In this document: piece by piece, positions 51,073-60,748 of the stretch | How the letters are laid out: the number at the start of each line of letters is the position of its first letter | Numbering within the stretch: position 1 is the first letter of the stretch | NCBI GenBank assembly: GCA_016712285.1 | Contig: JADJRK010000001.1 | Coordinates: forward strand, 1,054,001 to 1,118,000 | Length of the DNA stretch: 64,000 bases | Origin: Planctomycetota bacterium | GTDB lineage: Bacteria > Planctomycetota > UBA8742 > UBA2392 | Direction of reading: 5' to 3' | Translations under genes and position numbers: made by a program | Notes under the pieces: model-generated | What the model saw: the letters and a program-made list of their open reading frames with translations, nothing else | What the model was told of the DNA's origin: nothing | Database searches by the model: none

Positions 51073-51215
51073 GCTGCTCTTCCTTTCTCAGTGCCCCAAT
51101 GGGGCGATCTTCCCAAATTACCAGCCGCGCCTCGGTTGGCGCGACGGCGCGGAAGTTTAGCGTGGGCTAATCAGCCTCGCAAGCTCCACACCCTTGGCCG
51201 GTGGTATGTCGGAAA

Positions 51216-51620
51216 TTACTTAGGGGGCTGGGAAAGCTCTGTCAAGACCCCGTGAGTCTCCTTCGGGTGAAAGAAGTTCACCAGGCATCCCCCCGCGCCG
51301 GGTTTCGGTGCCGGCCACAGGGGCTGAAAGCCCTGCCCAACCATGCGCTTTGTCTCCGCGGCGATGTCGTCGCAGGCAAAGCACAGGTGATGAATGCCGG
51401 GACCGCGCTTTTCGATGAATTTTCCGACGGCACTGTCGGGCGACATCGCCTCCAGCAACTCGATATGCGTGCCCGGCGGCACGACCAGCTTCAGTACGCG
51501 GACCTTTTCGCCGGCGACTTCCTCGATGCCGGGCTCGGCTGCAAGGCCCAATCCGGTCTCGTAGAAGCCGCGGGCTTCTTCAATGCTGCGCACCGCAATT
51601 CCGATGTGGTCGAGCTTCAT
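51216..51620 (-). CDS. mce: Methylmalonyl-CoA epimerase
   Basis: 134 residues, VOC family with two beta-alpha-beta-beta-beta modules. MKLDHIGIAVRSIEEARGFYE, HIELLE, GPGIHHLCFACDDI and HPKETHGVLTELSQ carry the metal ligands and glutamate. It interconverts (R)- and (S)-methylmalonyl-CoA, between propionyl-CoA carboxylase and the mutase, both encoded upstream on the same strand. Family and context agree. Confidence 0.9.
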   Translation of the reverse strand: MKLDHIGIAVRSIEEARGFYETGLGLAAEPGIEEVAGEKVRVLKLVVPPGTHIELLEAMSPDSAVGKFIEKRGPGIHHLCFACDDIAAETKRMVGQGFQPLWPAPKPGAGGCLVNFFHPKETHGVLTELSQPPK

Positions 51621-51636
51621 GCCGGTCTAACGTCCG

Positions 51637-52200
51637 CTAGAGGCCCATTGTTTCCTGCAGGACCATGGCTGCACAGGCACCGCCCAGAACCTTGTTGATG
51701 GCGTTCATCTTGGTGATGACCTCGGCGCGCACATCGGGCGGCAGCGAAACGCGGGCTTCGTTGTTCAGGAACAGCAGCAAGCCGTGATAGCTGACGACCG
51801 GCAGCACGAGCTTGACGACAAACTCCTTCAAGCTCTTGTACCCGGCGGCGTTGACCTTTGTGCGCAGGTCATTGACCAGATTGCCGTCGTTGAGCTTCAG
51901 GTCTTTACCGACTACCTTTTCCAGCGCCGCAACATGCTCATGAAAGCGTGGCAGCCACACATCCAGGTGCTGCTGCAGCAGCAGCGCCGCCGACTGTTTC
52001 TGCAGAATCTCGACCGCGCTGTTCATGCGGTCGTGGCGCTGGCCGATGATCAGCGCGCCGATCTGGCCGCAGATTTCCAACAGCGCCTGGCGCTCTTTCA
52101 ACGAGGTGTGCGAGACCGTCGGCTTGGAGACCGGGCCGTCTTTCTTGATCTTGGTTGTGGTATTCCGCTTGCCGCGGCGTGATGTGTTGCTCGAAGTCAT
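51637..52200 (-). CDS. Hypothetical protein between mutase and epimerase genes
   Basis: 187 residues. A Lys/Thr/Ser-rich N-terminus is followed by a helical region: ALLEICGQIGALIIGQRHDRMNSAVEILQKQSAALLLQQHLDVWLPRFHEHVAALEKVVGKDL, and a C-terminal part (VVSYHGLLLFLNNEARVSLPPDVR). There is no signal peptide. Its place between mutase and epimerase genes, with 9- and 16-base gaps, suggests cotranscription with propionate genes, but the sequence shows no known function. Confidence 0.65.
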   Translation of the reverse strand: MTSSNTSRRGKRNTTTKIKKDGPVSKPTVSHTSLKERQALLEICGQIGALIIGQRHDRMNSAVEILQKQSAALLLQQHLDVWLPRFHEHVAALEKVVGKDLKLNDGNLVNDLRTKVNAAGYKSLKEFVVKLVLPVVSYHGLLLFLNNEARVSLPPDVRAEVITKMNAINKVLGGACAAMVLQETMGL

Positions 52201-52209
52201 GCGAAGTCC

Positions 52210-53874
52210 TTACCCGTCGCGGTACTCACCAAAGACGCCGCGCATGGTATCGCAGACTTCGCCCAATGTCGCCTTCGAACGCATGGCCGCGAGAATTTTC
52301 GGCATCAGGTTGGCATCTGTACGGGCTACCTGCTGCAGCTCGCGAAGTGACTTATCCACCTCTGCGTCGTTGCGACCTGATTTGAACTCTGCCAGCCGCT
52401 TCAACTGCCGCTTAGTAGCTGAAGGGTCAATTCCCTGAAGCTGTGGTTCGGCCTCGCCCGAGTCCTGGAAGCGGTTCACGCCCACTACCACCTGTTCGCC
52501 CCGCTCAACGGCACGCTGGTACTGCAGCGCCGCGCGGCCGATTTCGCCCTGCATGAATTTCTGCTCGATGGCGCCGACACTGCCGCCGCGGTCGTCCACC
52601 TTGCGGATGAGCTCAAGGGCTTTGGCCTCAAGTTCGTCGGTCAATTGCTCAACCAGGTAGCTGCCGGCCAGGGGGTCCGGTGTGTCGGCGACGCCGGACT
52701 CATGCGCGATGATCTGCTGCGTGCGCAGCGCGATGTTCACCGACTTTTCGGTCGGCAGTGCCAGCGCCTCATCAAAGCTGTTCGTGTGCAGGCTTTGCGT
52801 GCCGCCCAGCACAGCGGCCAGTGCCTGCAACGCCGTGCGCACGATGTTGTTTTCGGGTTGCTGCGCCGTGAGCATGCTGCCTGCGGTCTGGGTGTGGAAG
52901 CGCAGCATCAGCGCCTTGTCGTCCGTGGCTTTGAAGCGCTCGCGCATCAGGCGCGCCCAAAGGCGCCGCGCCGCGCGGAACTTGGCGACCTCTTCAAGCA
53001 GGTTGTTGTGGCCATTGAAGAAAAAGCTCAGGTTCTTGCCGAAGTCGTTGACGTCCAGGCCGCGCCGCACCGCCTGCTCGACATAGCACAGGCCGTTACT
53101 GAGCGTGAACGCGATTTCCTGGGCCGCGGTACTGCCGGCTTCGCGAATGTGGTAGCCGCTGATGCTGATGGCGTTGAAGTGCGGAACTTCCTTGGCGCAG
53201 AACTCGATGATGTCGGTCGTGATGCGCAGGCTTGGCCGCGGCGGGTAGATGTACGTGCCGCGCGCAACGAACTCTTTCAGAAGGTCGTTCTGAAGCGTAC
53301 CGCGCAGCTTGGTCCAGGGCACGTTCTGCTTGTCGGCTTCGATCAGGTAGAACGCAAGCAGGCAGGCAGCGCTCGAGTTGATGGTCATGCTGGTACTGAC
53401 CTGGTCCAGCGGTATGCCGTCGAACAGCACAGCCATGTCGGCGCTGCTGCTGACGGGCACGCCGACCTTGCCGACTTCGCCGGCAGCCATTTCGTGGTCG
53501 CTGTCGTAGCCGATCTGTGTGGGCAGGTCAAACGCGATGCTTAGGCCAGTGACGCCCTGGTTCAGCAGATAGCGATAGCGCCGGTTGCTCTCGTCGGCAT
53601 CGGCAAAGCCCGCGTACTGCCGCATCGTCCAGAAGCGCCCACGGTACATGTTGGGATAGACGCCGCGCGTAAAGGGGTACTCGCCGGGAAAGCCCTGTTG
53701 CTCGCGATAGCCCGCTTCGCCCGCATCGCTCAACTGGCCGGGCGCCGGCACCGCCAGCGGCGGAACTTCACAGCCGGACGAGGTCTCAAACTTCTCCCGG
53801 CGCTCAGCGACCTTGGCGACAAGCGCCGCCCGCGAACCTTCGAGCCACCGAATGTAATCTTCCTGCAGGCTCAC
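52210..53874 (-). CDS. mutA: Methylmalonyl-CoA mutase, catalytic (large) subunit without B12 domain
   Basis: 554 residues from GTG 53874. TIM-barrel part of the mutase: RFWTMRQYAGFADADESN, DLPTQIGYDSDHEMAAGEVGKVGVP, SMTINSSAACLLA, YIYPPRPSLR, FFNGHNNLLEEVAKFRAARRLWA, GGTQSLHTNSFDEALALP. The chain ends near EYRDG without the DxHxxG cobalamin-binding domain, so a separate small subunit must be encoded elsewhere; none is seen in the window. With the carboxylase and epimerase genes it converts propionyl-CoA to succinyl-CoA. Overlaps the upstream carrier gene by 4 bp. Confidence 0.92.
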   Translation of the reverse strand: MSLQEDYIRWLEGSRAALVAKVAERREKFETSSGCEVPPLAVPAPGQLSDAGEAGYREQQGFPGEYPFTRGVYPNMYRGRFWTMRQYAGFADADESNRRYRYLLNQGVTGLSIAFDLPTQIGYDSDHEMAAGEVGKVGVPVSSSADMAVLFDGIPLDQVSTSMTINSSAACLLAFYLIEADKQNVPWTKLRGTLQNDLLKEFVARGTYIYPPRPSLRITTDIIEFCAKEVPHFNAISISGYHIREAGSTAAQEIAFTLSNGLCYVEQAVRRGLDVNDFGKNLSFFFNGHNNLLEEVAKFRAARRLWARLMRERFKATDDKALMLRFHTQTAGSMLTAQQPENNIVRTALQALAAVLGGTQSLHTNSFDEALALPTEKSVNIALRTQQIIAHESGVADTPDPLAGSYLVEQLTDELEAKALELIRKVDDRGGSVGAIEQKFMQGEIGRAALQYQRAVERGEQVVVGVNRFQDSGEAEPQLQGIDPSATKRQLKRLAEFKSGRNDAEVDKSLRELQQVARTDANLMPKILAAMRSKATLGEVCDTMRGVFGEYRDG

Positions 53875-54392
53875 GGCTGCTCCGGCAGGGGGCCCAGCTT
53901 CACCATCAGCGCGCCCTTTTCCAGCACGTCGTTGGCCTTGACGTGAACCGACTCCACGACGCCGTCGCGCGGACTGCGAATGTCGTTCTCGAGCTTCATG
54001 GCATGCAGGCTCAGCAGGCTCTGGTTCTTCTTGACGGTGTCGCCGGGTGCCACCTTCATCGCGACCACCATGCCCGGCATCGGCGCTTTCACGTCGATCT
54101 TGCCGGCGGCGGATTTACGCGCCGTGACAGCCGACATGCGCACATGCTCAAGCTCGCGGACTCGGGCACTGTAGATCACGCCATCGAGCACGATGTCGGT
54201 GCTTTCCTTGCCGTGGTGATACCCGAAACGCACGATGTCGCCGTTGAAGCGCGCAAGCTGTACCTTGTTGCGCAGCGGCGTATCCGTGTGCACCGGAAAC
54301 GTCCCCCCTGCATGCTCAACGTGCAGGCGCCCGTCGTGCTCAAAGAAGCGCACGCGATGCCGGGTACCGTCCACTTCGACTTCGTACTCCAT
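53871..54392 (-). CDS. Biotinyl carrier protein of propionyl-CoA-type carboxylase
   Basis: 173 residues. The N-terminal ~95 residues are a beta-rich part; the biotinyl domain (about 98-170) starts KIDVKAPMPGMVVAMKV and has the candidate biotin Lys133 in HAMKLEND. The usual EAMKM is here HAMKL, with His before the Ala. Its 4-bp overlap with the mutase gene and the biotin carboxylase gene 6 bases upstream indicate one unit. Confidence 0.88.
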   Translation of the reverse strand: MEYEVEVDGTRHRVRFFEHDGRLHVEHAGGTFPVHTDTPLRNKVQLARFNGDIVRFGYHHGKESTDIVLDGVIYSARVRELEHVRMSAVTARKSAAGKIDVKAPMPGMVVAMKVAPGDTVKKNQSLLSLHAMKLENDIRSPRDGVVESVHVKANDVLEKGALMVKLGPLPEQP

Positions 54393-54398
54393 CGCAAC

Positions 54399-55886
54399 CT
54401 ATCTCAGCTTGGGCAGTGAACTTGAACTCCACGGGTCGAAAGAAATCTCACCGGCCTTGCTTTGCGCCGCGCGCACCTTGAGCAGTCTGCGGTACTCCAT
54501 TAACGCTGCGAGCACGGCTGCGTCGGCATCCCGGCCGCGCCTGGTCAGTGCGGCCATGTGATGCTCGACCCAGTGAATGTCGAACTTGCCGGCTTGCACG
54601 TCCGGGTGGTCCAGCAGTGCCAGGTGAAACGGGATTGTCGTGGCAACGCCCACAACCAGGAACTCGCGCAGCCCGCGCCGCGCCAGCTCAATCGCGGAGT
54701 TGCGGTCGTTGGCATGCACGATCAGCTTGCCCATCAATGAGTCGTAGTACTGGGTGACGCTGTCACCGGCGGCGTAGCCCGCATCGACGCGGATGCCCTC
54801 GCCCTGCGGCGGCTCAAAAGCTTCGATGTAGCCAAGGCTGGGCATGAAGCCCGCGAAGGGGTCTTCGCTGTTGATACGCAACTCAATGGCATGGCCCTGC
54901 TGCCGGATGTTCTCCTGCTTCAGCGCAAGCTTCTCGCCGCTGGCGACTCGCAACTGCCACTCGACGAGATCAACGCCCGTCACCTGCTCGGTCACCGGGT
55001 GCTCGACCTGCAGGCGCGTGTTCACCTCGCAGAAGTACCACTTGTCGCCATCCATCAAAAACTCGCACGTGCCCGCGTTGGCATAGCCTGCTGCCTTGGC
55101 GATGCGGACGGCGTCTGCGCAGATGCTGGTTCGTTGCTGTGGCGTCAGGCTGGGGCTGGGCGTTTCTTCAAGCAACTTTTGGTGGCGGCGTTGCAGACTG
55201 CATTCGCGCTCAAACAGGTGAATCGCGTTGCCGTGCTCGTCGGCTAACAGTTGCACTTCAATGTGCCTTGGCGTTTCCAGGTACTTCTCGACCAGTAGCG
55301 CGTCGTCACCGAAGCTTGCCTTGGCCTCGCGGGCGGCCTTGGCCAGCAACGCCGGTAGCTCGGCCTCGCTGGCAGCCATGTGCATGCCTTTGCCGCCGCC
55401 ACCCGCTGCCGGCTTGACCATCACGGGATAGCCGATGTCGCGAATGGCATTGAGCGTCGCGGCGTCAGCCGTGCCTTCGCACTTGATCCAGGGTGTGACC
55501 GGCACGCCCGCTTGCTCGGCCACGGCTTTGGCGTTGCGCTTGTCCCCGAGCTTGTCTATCGCAATGCTGCCGGGGCCGATGAACTTGACGCCGCTGGACT
55601 CACACAATGCCGCGAACGCTGCGTTCTCGGCCAGAAAGCCGTAGCCCGGGTGGATGGCTTCGGCGCCGTGGCGCTTGGCGAGATCGATGATCGCCTGCAT
55701 GTTCAGGTAACTGTCCGCGGCAGGCGAAGGGCCAAGGTAATGCGCTTCGTCGGCGAGCTGCACGAACGGCAGGTGCGCGTCAGCATCTGAGAAAACAGCC
55801 ACGCTCTTCACGCCCAGCTTGCGGCAAGCGCGAATCACGCGCACGGCAATTTCACCGCGATTGGCAATCAGGACCTTGCTGAACAT
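54399..55886 (-). CDS. pccA: Biotin carboxylase subunit of acyl-CoA (propionyl-CoA) carboxylase
   Basis: 495 residues. MFSKVLIANRGEIAVRVIRACRKLG, HPGYGFLAENA, ATP-grasp KPAAGGGGKGMHMA, ERECSLQRRHQKLLEETP, EVNTRLQVEHPVTEQVTG. About 45 residues longer than accC because of a C-terminal extension, as in PCC-type subunits, while the biotin carrier is a separate polypeptide. Companion carboxyltransferase pccB is at 57265-58875, so the propionyl-CoA role is favoured by context. Confidence 0.9.
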   Translation of the reverse strand: MFSKVLIANRGEIAVRVIRACRKLGVKSVAVFSDADAHLPFVQLADEAHYLGPSPAADSYLNMQAIIDLAKRHGAEAIHPGYGFLAENAAFAALCESSGVKFIGPGSIAIDKLGDKRNAKAVAEQAGVPVTPWIKCEGTADAATLNAIRDIGYPVMVKPAAGGGGKGMHMAASEAELPALLAKAAREAKASFGDDALLVEKYLETPRHIEVQLLADEHGNAIHLFERECSLQRRHQKLLEETPSPSLTPQQRTSICADAVRIAKAAGYANAGTCEFLMDGDKWYFCEVNTRLQVEHPVTEQVTGVDLVEWQLRVASGEKLALKQENIRQQGHAIELRINSEDPFAGFMPSLGYIEAFEPPQGEGIRVDAGYAAGDSVTQYYDSLMGKLIVHANDRNSAIELARRGLREFLVVGVATTIPFHLALLDHPDVQAGKFDIHWVEHHMAALTRRGRDADAAVLAALMEYRRLLKVRAAQSKAGEISFDPWSSSSLPKLR

Positions 55887-55922
55887 GGGCGGAACTTTAG
55901 TGCACCGGCCCCGGAATGCAAA

Positions 55923-55944
55923 GGGCGCGCCCGAAGGCGCGCCC
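55923..55944 (-). terminator. Hairpin between lipoprotein gene and pccA
   Basis: GGGCGCGCC (55923-55931) pairs with GGCGCGCCC (55936-55944) over a CGAA loop. It is a stable tetraloop stem, 20 bases after the lipoprotein stop on the minus strand, followed by TTTGC only. It could reduce read-through into pccA. Confidence 0.45.
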
Positions 55945-55964
55945 GGTTGCTGATTGTGACAGGA

Positions 55965-56555
55965 CTACTCGTCCTTGGGCTTCTTCGGAAGTTCCTTTTC
56001 CATGCTGACCTTGGCACTGGCGAGGTACCACAGCCCGTTGAGGCGGTAGCACTCCACCTTGATGCTGTCGCCGTAGCCGTTCATGTAGCGGAACTCTGCG
56101 CCGCCGTGGCCTTCTTCTTTCAATTCCATCTCGCGGTTTGCCATTGCCCAGCGCATTTCGAGGCGCTTGTCGAGGTCGTCGTTGGCGTACAGGCGGTAGT
56201 AACCCTGGCGCAGGGCCCAGCCCTTGCCCTGGCTCATGTTCTTCCACGCCTCTTCGCCGTCGATGCCGGACTTGCTCTTGGGGTCCATACCGTCATCACC
56301 CTCAAGGCGCTTCTTGTAGTCCTTCCACAGGTCGTACTTCTCGGTGATGCGCCACTCGCGAATCTCACCCAGGCCGGCAGTGTCCTGCCCCGACGTGTCC
56401 GTCAGGTCAAACACGCTGTCAAAGTCCTTGGCCAGGATCTTCTTTACGGCTGCGTCCGCGATTGACTGAGGATCAGCCGCGCCACCGCCGGCGCCACAGC
56501 CGGCCATTGCCAAAACCACAAGGCTCAACAGAGCCACCATGCAGGAGTTCTTCAT
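55965..56555 (-). CDS. Lipoprotein, function unknown
   Basis: 196 residues. Lipobox LAMAGC puts the lipid on Cys20, then GAGGGAADP linker and DPQSIADAAVKKILAKDFDSVFDLTD, a SnoaL/DUF4878-like start in which a helix precedes a small beta-sheet. RITEKYDLWKDYKKRLEGDDG and KVECYRLNGLWYLASAKV follow. This suggests a small NTF2-like scaffold, but the identity is uncertain. Its neighbour (56604-57203) is another lipoprotein on the same strand. Confidence 0.68.
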   Translation of the reverse strand: MKNSCMVALLSLVVLAMAGCGAGGGAADPQSIADAAVKKILAKDFDSVFDLTDTSGQDTAGLGEIREWRITEKYDLWKDYKKRLEGDDGMDPKSKSGIDGEEAWKNMSQGKGWALRQGYYRLYANDDLDKRLEMRWAMANREMELKEEGHGGAEFRYMNGYGDSIKVECYRLNGLWYLASAKVSMEKELPKKPKDE

Positions 56556-56603
56556 TGCCCGCCTTTCCCTATCTGAAAGAGTCCGTTTCGTTTACGTGAG
56601 CGA

Positions 56604-57203
56604 TCACTGTCCCGAAGCACGTTTTCTCGCCGCTTCAAGGGCGCGCAGCATGCTAGGGGTTACGTCAAATTTCCAGTCCCCATCGTGACGAAACCATGAA
56701 TACCTTTTGGTCTCGCCGTGTTTCAGGACCACTGTCGCCCGCTCCCCCTCTATTTCAATGGATTCGATGTTATCGCGGGCGAACAGCCGGGACTGGTTTG
56801 CGATGTTCTCAGCGGTCAATTCGGACTCTAACCGCCACGCGTGGTAGTCCTTGGGCGTCATGTTCTCCGGGTTTTCGGGCAAAGTCTTGAGGAAGGCCTC
56901 TTTTTGCTTGCGCACTTCCGGTGAAATCATCGAGTCCGGCCCCAATACGGCTTTCTCCGCCGCGACCGTGGACCTTACGGGACCCATTAGTTCTGCGCGA
57001 TAGTAGGTTTGGGCGTCCGGGCTTAGTGCTTCCCACAGTGCATCGGTGTCGCGTTGCTCACAGCCACGGCTCCAAGCCTGCATGGCGTCATACACGCCCT
57101 GCTGCTCCGCGGTAAAGGGCTCTTCGTTCTTCACGCAGCCGACCAGCAGCAGCGCCGCCAGAAGCCCAAGGCACATTTGGATTGATGCAAGTGTTCGGTT
57201 CAC
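56604..57203 (-). CDS. Lipoprotein, function unknown
   Basis: GTG 57203 is preferred: AGGAAGA lies 5-6 bases upstream and the signal peptide starts there (LGLLAALLLVGC lipobox). An earlier ATG (57284) would bury it behind 27 residues. 199 residues; after the cysteine come VKNEEPFTAEQQGVYDAMQAWSRGCEQRDTDALWEALSPDAQTYYRAELMG (NTF2-like helix) and KRYSWFRHDGDWKFDVTP. Together with the preceding protein it forms a pair of small lipoproteins inside the propionate cluster. No known motif. Confidence 0.68.
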   Translation of the reverse strand: MNRTLASIQMCLGLLAALLLVGCVKNEEPFTAEQQGVYDAMQAWSRGCEQRDTDALWEALSPDAQTYYRAELMGPVRSTVAAEKAVLGPDSMISPEVRKQKEAFLKTLPENPENMTPKDYHAWRLESELTAENIANQSRLFARDNIESIEIEGERATVVLKHGETKRYSWFRHDGDWKFDVTPSMLRALEAARKRASGQ

Positions 57204-57264
57204 CGCAGTCTTCCTGATATAGCCGCTTTCACGCCCACCCAGCATAGTCCGAATTGCCAAATGG

Positions 57265-58875
<1,611 letters not shown>

Positions 58876-58899
58876 GAAACCACAGCTACGGGCTCTACG

Positions 58900-59646
58900 C
58901 TAGGCCGTCATGCCGCCGTCGATGACCAGCACCTGCGCTGTGATGTAGCTGCCCGCGTCGCTAGCCAGGTACACCGCCGCCTGCGCGATGTCTTCGGGTT
59001 TGCCGAAGCGGCCGAGCCTGATGCCTTTCATCGCCTCTTCCTTCACTTTCGCGTCCAGGCCGGCTGTCATGTCCGTTTCAATGAAACCGGGCGCGATCAC
59101 GTTGGCAGTCACACCGCGCCCGGCCAGCTCTTTCGCCACGCTTTTGGTAAACGCGATCAGGCCGCCCTTGCTCGCTGCGTAGTTGGCCTGGCCGGCGTTG
59201 CCCACCATGCCGACCACGCTGGCAATGTTGATCAGGCGCCCGGCCTTGGATTTCATGAGGGGGCGGCTTGCGGCGCGCGTGACGTTGAATGCGCCGCGCA
59301 GGTTGGTGTCGAGCACGGCGTCGTAGTCTTCGTCGGAAAGCCGCATCAGCAGGTTGTCACGCGTGACGCCGGCATTGTTCACGAGAATGTCCAAGCCGCC
59401 CATCTTCTCGACGGCATGCTTGACCGCGGCGTCGCAATCGGCGCTGTTGCGCACGTCCAGGCCGAATATCGCGACATCGAGCTTGTTCAGCTCCTGGCAC
59501 ATGGCTGCGGTTTCGACCAGCCTATCGGCAGAAGTGGCCACGAGCGCCAGTTGCGCGCCCTGCTGGGCAAACGCTAATGCAATCGCCCGGCCTATGCCGC
59601 GCGACGCGCCGGTGATCAATGCTTTGCGACCATCGAGTGCGCCCAT
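58900..59646 (-). CDS. fabG: 3-oxoacyl-ACP reductase
   Basis: SDR enzyme reducing 3-ketoacyl-ACP with NADPH. 248 residues. TGASRGIGR cofactor loop, NNAG, Ser143, Tyr156 and Lys160 (YAASK). The family length and GMVGNAGQANYAASKGGLIAFTKSVAKEL are typical of FabG. Downstream of fabD by 52 bases; that gap contains one copy of the dispersed repeat (59671-59698). Confidence 0.95.
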   Translation of the reverse strand: MGALDGRKALITGASRGIGRAIALAFAQQGAQLALVATSADRLVETAAMCQELNKLDVAIFGLDVRNSADCDAAVKHAVEKMGGLDILVNNAGVTRDNLLMRLSDEDYDAVLDTNLRGAFNVTRAASRPLMKSKAGRLINIASVVGMVGNAGQANYAASKGGLIAFTKSVAKELAGRGVTANVIAPGFIETDMTAGLDAKVKEEAMKGIRLGRFGKPEDIAQAAVYLASDAGSYITAQVLVIDGGMTA

Positions 59647-59670
59647 GTTGAAACTCCTATTGCGTGTCTG

Positions 59671-59698
59671 CCCGTCGCTTGCGCTCTGGGCTCTTGTT
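59671..59698. repeat. CGCTnGCGCTC-type dispersed repeat, copy 2
   Basis: It begins CCCGTCGCTTGCGCTCTGGG and ends CTCTTGTT, against 41634-41660 with a few differences. It lies between fabD and fabG, directly after the fabD stop. Having two widely spaced copies of the same 27-28 base wording is the evidence that it is a repeat. Confidence 0.55.
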
Positions 59699-60636
59699 CA
59701 CAGTATCGCGGCGACTTCTGTGGCTTTGCCGATGCTGGTGCGGGTGGCTGTCTTTGCTACCCGCTTCAACAGGCCCGCGAGCACCGTTCCCGGGCCCAGT
59801 TCAATGAACTCGTCAAAGCCCTGCTCTACGAGTGCCGCCATGCTCTTGGCCCACAGCACCGGCGCCGTGAGCTGCTGGACGAGGTTGTCTTTCAACTTCG
59901 CCGGGTTGCGATGCTCAACCGCGTCAACGTTCGCCACCACCCCGATCTGCGGCGACGCAAATTGTGTCGTCTCGATCTCGGCGGCAAGTCGTTCGCGCGC
60001 AGGCTCCATAAGCGGGCTGTGAAACGCGCCGGCAACTGCCAGCGGCACCGTCAGCTTGGCGCCCGCAGCCTTGGCAAGCCGCATGGCCTCCTCAACCGCA
60101 GCCGTATCGCCGCTGATCGCCACCTGGCCCGGCGCGTTGAAATTGGCGAGCACGACGATGCCCCTGTCTCGCGCGGGCGCGATGGCGGCTTCCAGCTTTT
60201 CGTCATCGAGACCGACGATACTGGCCATCGTGCTGGGCTTGAGGTCGCAGGCCTGCTGCATGTAGCGGCCGCGCGCGCGCACCAGCTTGCACGCGTCTTC
60301 CCATGACAGCGCACCGGCGGCAGCCAGCGCGGAGTACTCACCCAGGGAGAGCCCTGCTGCAACCGTGCCGCGCTCAAGCAGGCTGCGTCCCGCCTCGGTG
60401 GACTTGAGGACTTCGACTACAGCCCACGAGTGCACCAGAATTGCGGGCTGGCTGACATCGGTGCGGTTCAATTCAGCTTCGGGGCCCTCGAAGCAGACTT
60501 GGCTCAGGCTGAAGCCAAGCAGTTCGTCGGCTTTGTCAAAAACTGCTCGCGCCTGCGGATAGGCTTCGCACAGGTCTTTGCCCATGCCGACGTGCTGGGC
60601 GCCTTGCCCCGGAAACAGAAGTGCTGTCTTTGCCAT
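59698..60636 (-). CDS. fabD: Malonyl-CoA--ACP transacylase
   Basis: It loads malonyl onto ACP. ATG 60636 gives 312 residues. FPGQGAQHVGMGKDL, the serine motif GLSLGEYSALAA (Ser97), and the HSPLMEPARERL near the catalytic His are typical. An earlier TTG (60639) adds one residue only. Upstream of fabG; the repeat block at 60668-60742 separates it from fabH. Confidence 0.96.
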   Translation of the reverse strand: MAKTALLFPGQGAQHVGMGKDLCEAYPQARAVFDKADELLGFSLSQVCFEGPEAELNRTDVSQPAILVHSWAVVEVLKSTEAGRSLLERGTVAAGLSLGEYSALAAAGALSWEDACKLVRARGRYMQQACDLKPSTMASIVGLDDEKLEAAIAPARDRGIVVLANFNAPGQVAISGDTAAVEEAMRLAKAAGAKLTVPLAVAGAFHSPLMEPARERLAAEIETTQFASPQIGVVANVDAVEHRNPAKLKDNLVQQLTAPVLWAKSMAALVEQGFDEFIELGPGTVLAGLLKRVAKTATRTSIGKATEVAAIL

Positions 60637-60667
60637 CAATGCACCTGCCTGTCAGTGAGTGGGAAAC

Positions 60668-60742
60668 AGCAGCCAACCAATAGCCAGTTACCAATTACCA
60701 ATGGAGGCTCAATTGGTCATTGAAAATTGGTCATTGGCTGTT
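60668..60742. repeat. Iterated ATTGGTCATTG/CCAAT word block with inverted arms
   Basis: AATTGGTCATTG occurs at 60711-60722 and 60725-60736 (12-base direct repeat, period 14). On the left, CAGCCAACCAATAGCCAGTT, ACCAATTACCAATGG are repeats of the complementary words. So the arms pair as a long imperfect hairpin around a short AGGCTC loop. It lies between fabH and fabD. Confidence 0.65.
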
Positions 60743-60748
60743 GTGCGG

